DNA from: Actinomycetota bacterium
Lineage (GTDB): Bacteria > Actinomycetota > Acidimicrobiia > Acidimicrobiales > JACDEA01
Length of the DNA stretch: 5,807 bases
Direction of reading: 5' to 3'
NCBI GenBank assembly: GCA_013816725.1
Contig: JACDEA010000162.1
Location: forward strand, 1 to 5,807
How positions within the stretch are numbered: the stretch's first letter is position 1; each line of letters begins with the position of its first letter. This document shows positions 5,241-5,807 of this stretch, piece after piece. The notes under the pieces were generated by a model. That model made no database searches, was not told the DNA's origin, and was given only the letters and a program-made list of their open reading frames with translations. A program made the translations under genes and the position numbers.

Positions 5241-5399
5241 AAAGAACAACCGCGCCGGTCGTGGCGGAAGCCGGCGACGGAGAGTGGTCGCGGCGCTGCG
5301 CCTGGGCCTGATCGTCGGCATGAGCTGGGACAGCGCCCTGCACCACCGGCTACACGGAGGTCGTCGTAGACGCGGATCGGCGGTCGAGTACCTGCGGCT
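5241..5399. other. Intergenic region between convergent genes
   Basis: This 159-bp stretch separates the permease and the DapA-like gene, which converge here. A GTG overlapping the permease stop (5237) opens a 24-aa frame to 5311, beginning MKRTTAPVVAEAGDGEW, but nothing else supports it. Another frame reads ALRLGLIVGMSWDSALHHR around 5293-5350, which has a coding flavour but no start or family match I can name; it could be a decayed gene. No T-tract terminator was found for either gene. Confidence 0.3.
5253..5276. terminator. GC-rich hairpin after the permease gene, weak terminator candidate
   Basis: CGCCGG (5253-5258) and CCGGCG (5271-5276) form a perfect 6-bp stem with a 12-nt loop, 12 nt past the permease stop. 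There is no T-run after it. Its place at the end of the operon suggests termination or 3'-end protection, but GC-rich sequence makes such stems common. Confidence 0.25.
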
Positions 5400-5807
5400 T
5401 CATGCGCCGAGCCCCGTTCTCTCGATGAGTGCGTCAAGGCGCGCTTCGAGCTCGGGCGTCGCCGGCATCATCGGCAACCGGTGCTCGTTGGTGGGCAGCA
5501 GCCCGAGGCGGCGCATGAGGTATTTGATCGGCGTCGGGTTGGTGTCCCAGAAGATGGCGCGGTTCAGCTCGAACAGCGCGTCGTGCCGCTTGAGCGCTCC
5601 GTCGAGGTCGCCGCTCGCGATTGCTTCGTACAGCGCCGCGACCTCGGCGGGTGCGACGTTGGCCACGGCGTTCATCATTCCTGTGGCACCCACCGCAAGC
5701 ATGGGGAGGCTCAGCTCCTCGAGCCCGACGAAGATGCGGAATGTGTCACCGAGCCGGCGGCGTGCGTCGGTGACGTATCCGAGGTCGTTCACCGCGTGCT
5801 TCATGCC
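5400..5807 (-). CDS. Dihydrodipicolinate synthase (DapA) family protein, C-terminal part (5' end outside window)
   Basis: The 135 visible residues are the C-terminal half of a class I aldolase/lyase of the DHDPS/N-acetylneuraminate lyase family. The window opens at GMKHAVNDL, where the lysine (codon 5801-5799) is at the position of the Schiff-base lysine of the family. Next come FRIFVGLEELSLPMLAVGATGMMNAVANVAP, matching the conserved strand-loop with Gly-Ala-x-Gly that lines the active site, and the C-terminal helices with FWDTNPTPIKYLMRRLGL, comparable to the NPxPxK segment of DapA. The stop is TGA at 5402-5400, giving a usual C-terminus. The YxxP/Tyr region needed to tell true DapA (lysine biosynthesis) from catabolic paralogues acting on other 2-oxo acids lies outside the window, so no symbol is given. 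KHAVNDL differs from the KEASGDL seen in many lysine-pathway enzymes, which leans towards a paralogue. It is convergent with the exporter operon. Confidence 0.88.
   Translation of the reverse strand, partial: GMKHAVNDLGYVTDARRRLGDTFRIFVGLEELSLPMLAVGATGMMNAVANVAPAEVAALYEAIASGDLDGALKRHDALFELNRAIFWDTNPTPIKYLMRRLGLLPTNEHRLPMMPATPELEARLDALIERTGLGA

Noticed and set aside
4113..5321. A 402-codon minus-strand open frame opposite the ATPase and permease
   Set aside because: The translation is low-complexity Arg/Ala/Asp-rich with no domain, and it is antisense to two genes with intact family motifs.

Overview
The window reads as chromosomal DNA of a high-GC actinobacterium. Codon third positions are strongly G/C, the tRNA lacks an encoded CCA, one gene belongs to the mycothiol-linked TIGR03086/MDMPI family, and the ABC and TetR proteins are of actinobacterial style. 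The class cannot be fixed from sequence reading alone. No phage, insertion sequence, CRISPR array or rRNA was found.

Layout. Positions 1-1570 (minus strand) hold most of a secreted clan GH-A glycoside hydrolase, probably GH39-like. It has an N-terminal signal peptide and, just before the window edge, an LPASG motif suggesting cell-surface anchoring; its 3' end lies outside. A 70-bp divergent gap separates it from a 186-aa TIGR03086 family protein (1641-2201, plus). An intergenic stretch follows with a perfect 16-bp palindrome, then a tRNA-Arg(ACG) at 2396-2468. Between the tRNA and the next certain gene (2469-2828) there is no recognised gene. That stretch contains an 11-bp tandem repeat and two small, translationally overlapping reading frames (33 and 52 codons) with coding-like base composition.

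From 2829 to 5240 there is a regulator-transporter locus. A TetR repressor (minus) is divergent from an ATPase plus six-helix permease pair joined by an ATGA overlap, which together form a simple ABC-2 type exporter. The 178-bp shared control region has two inverted repeats, one lying over the -35 box of a plausible promoter for the transporter. The likely logic is ligand-relieved repression of an export pump by the divergent TetR protein.

Positions 5241-5399 are intergenic between convergent genes. Positions 5400-5807 (minus) hold the C-terminal half of a dihydrodipicolinate synthase (DapA)-family aldolase/lyase, starting just before the Schiff-base lysine.

Nothing here demands a new biological system. 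The items most worth a second look are the apparently surface-anchored glycosidase, the small ORF pair beside the tRNA, and the two-palindrome control region.
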